Source of the DNA: VFZS01 sp964353255
GTDB lineage: Bacteria; Acidobacteriota; Terriglobia; Bryobacterales; Bryobacteraceae
Direction: 5' to 3'
DNA length: 48,804 nucleotides
Assembly: GCA_964353255.1 (NCBI GenBank)
Contig: CAYGVJ010000018.1
Location: forward strand, 1-48,804
Shown: piece after piece, positions 47,691 to 48,804 of the stretch
How positions within the stretch are numbered: the first letter of the stretch is position 1
Layout: the number at the start of each line of letters is the position of its first letter
Made by a program: the position numbers and the translations under genes
The notes under the pieces: generated by a model
The model's database searches: none
Seen by the model: only the letters and a program-made list of their open reading frames with translations
What the model was told of the DNA's origin: nothing

Positions 47691-48804
47691 TCATATGTCC
47701 GCGCGCGCCAGAATCTCCCGGTAGTACGCCTCGTAACGGGGAATGACCAGGGAACTGCAAAAGCGCGTCTGCGCGGTCTGGCGGGCCGCGGCGGACATGC
47801 GCTGGTAGAGGCTCGCGTCGGTGAGGAGGCTGAGGACGCGCGCGGCTTGCGCGGCAATGTCGCCCACCGGTTCCAGGTACCCGTCCACACCGTCCGTTAT
47901 CAGCTCCGGGATGCCGCCCACGTTGGTGGAGACCGCGGGAACGCCGCAGGCCATCGCTTCCAGCGCAGCCAAGCCGAAACTCTCCAGCTCGCTGGGCAGC
48001 AGCAGAACGTGCGCCAGCGGCAGCAACCTCTCGACGTGCCCCTGCTTGCCCATGAAGGTCACGTGCTCCTCGAGTTCCAGCTCCCGCGCCAAGCGCTGGG
48101 CGGGCGCGCAATCCGGGCCGTCACCCACCATCAGCAGGTGAGCGGGCACCTCCCGGCGCACTTCCTGGAGGATCCGCAGGCAGTCGAAGACGCGCTTGAC
48201 CGGCCGGAAATTGGAGAGGTGCATGAGCACCTTCTCGCCGGCGGGCGCCAGCTTCGCCTGGCTGCGCCCGGCCGGATCCGGCTGGTATATCTCGCAGTTG
48301 ACGAAGTTGGTGATGACGCGGATGTCGTTGGGAACCTTGAAAACCTCCAGGGTGCGAGCTTTGAGGTACTGGCTGATGGAGGTGACGCCGTCGGATTGCT
48401 CGATGGAGAACCTGGTGATCGGCAGATAGGAGCGGTCCGCGCCCACCAGGGTGATGTCGGTGCCGTGCAGGGTGGTGATGAAGGGCAGCGGACGGCGGCC
48501 GGCGAGCATCTGGCGCGCCAGCAAAGCGGAAATCGAGTGAGGAATGGCGTAGTGAACGTGCAGCAGGTCCAGGTCGTAGGCTTCGGCCACCTCGGACATG
48601 CGCGAGGCCAGGGCCAGCGAGTAGGGCGGGTACTGGAAGAGCGGGTAGTTGGAGACCTCGACCTCGTGATAGTGGATGCGCGGGATTCCGGGATCCAGGC
48701 GGATCGGGTTGGCGTAGGAGATGAAGTGCACTTGGTGGCCGCGGTTGGCCAGCTCCAGGCCCAGCTCGGTGGCCACGATCCCGCTGCCGCCGTAAGTGGG
48801 ATAG
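47691..48804 (-). CDS. bshA: BshA-like glycosyltransferase (bacillithiol), 5' end outside window
   Basis: 371 residues are visible and the N-terminus runs off the right edge; the edge sequence reads YPTYGGSGIVATELGLELA, the glycine-rich loop of BshA. Other GT4 features: HVHYAIPHSISALLA, TTLHGTDITLVG, LMHLSNFRPVKRVFD and PSELESFGLAALEAMACGVP with the catalytic Glu. BshA joins N-acetylglucosamine and L-malate in the first step of bacillithiol synthesis. Only the first few codons are missing. The Gfo/Idh gene lies 24 bp downstream on the same strand and may be co-transcribed. Confidence 0.9.
   Translation of the reverse strand, partial: YPTYGGSGIVATELGLELANRGHQVHFISYANPIRLDPGIPRIHYHEVEVSNYPLFQYPPYSLALASRMSEVAEAYDLDLLHVHYAIPHSISALLARQMLAGRRPLPFITTLHGTDITLVGADRSYLPITRFSIEQSDGVTSISQYLKARTLEVFKVPNDIRVITNFVNCEIYQPDPAGRSQAKLAPAGEKVLMHLSNFRPVKRVFDCLRILQEVRREVPAHLLMVGDGPDCAPAQRLARELELEEHVTFMGKQGHVERLLPLAHVLLLPSELESFGLAALEAMACGVPAVSTNVGGIPELITDGVDGYLEPVGDIAAQAARVLSLLTDASLYQRMSAAARQTAQTRFCSSLVIPRYEAYYREILARADI

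Overview
The window is GC-rich bacterial chromosome, most probably from an acidobacterium of the Bryobacter/Solibacter type. The grounds are an ADOP-type FtsX permease remnant, an exosortase/EpsI pair, many Tat- or Sec-exported degradative proteins (sulfatase, PmoA/DUF6807 protein, Gfo/Idh oxidoreductase, fucose-isomerase-like protein, S9 peptidase), a BshA glycosyltransferase, and many toxin-antitoxin modules. This is inference from gene content; no marker gene such as 16S rRNA is present.

Positions 1-6768 hold a compact integrative element inserted in a tRNA-Asn gene. A perfect 49-bp direct repeat (8-56 and 6720-6768) bounds it. It carries a tyrosine integrase, a zinc-ribbon microprotein translationally coupled to the integrase, an excisionase-like HTH protein, a DUF2292-like protein, a P-loop ATPase, and three cargo genes of unknown function. 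No phage structural or conjugation genes are visible. A promoter whose spacer is filled by a perfect palindrome drives the integrase operon. Paired GTGGGGA sites with identical 12-bp spacing at both ends are candidate integrase arm sites.

Positions 6.8-16.7 kb carry a zinc-finger membrane protein running into a decayed ADOP permease, a secreted beta-helix protein, a DinB protein, a DUF6807 protein, an esterase-gluconolactonase fusion, and exosortase plus EpsI. Positions 16.9-21.1 kb form one overlapping operon: TonB receptor, ECF S component, SAM methyltransferase, short ECF T component, ECF ATPase. It looks like a dedicated uptake system for a scarce nutrient. Positions 21.3-32.5 kb hold a sulfatase with HEAT-like repeats, a HAD phosphatase, XdhC and MocA (molybdenum cofactor maturation), an AsmA-like protein, a Slt-type lytic transglycosylase and an exported sugar-isomerase-like protein.

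Positions 32.5-37.6 kb are a toxin-antitoxin and defence patch: Phd/PIN, a TIR-like/deoxyribosyltransferase-like effector candidate, a MazF-type toxin gene split by a 461-bp transposable element, and an AbrB/PIN module. The transposable element carries its own 113-aa membrane-protein gene. Removing the element plus one copy of its 8-bp target duplication restores the toxin reading frame exactly. A 201-bp duplicated 3' end of a metallo-beta-lactamase-fold gene brackets the effector and toxin region.

Positions 37.6-42.5 kb carry modB-modC-fmdE-like-thiE-like (a molybdate transporter without a binding protein, its ATPase lacking several consensus residues) and an S9 peptidase. Positions 42.9-45.1 kb encode a probable Septu (PtuA/PtuB) anti-phage system. 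An exported FMN alpha-hydroxy-acid dehydrogenase, a Gfo/Idh oxidoreductase and a partial bshA close the window.

Two patterns cut across the window. Many genes start 6-10 nt after a TANNNT-like -10 box, suggesting leaderless or near-leaderless transcripts. Small non-coding inverted repeats are frequent, several of them ending in TAGTGTCCT and sitting directly against start or stop codons.
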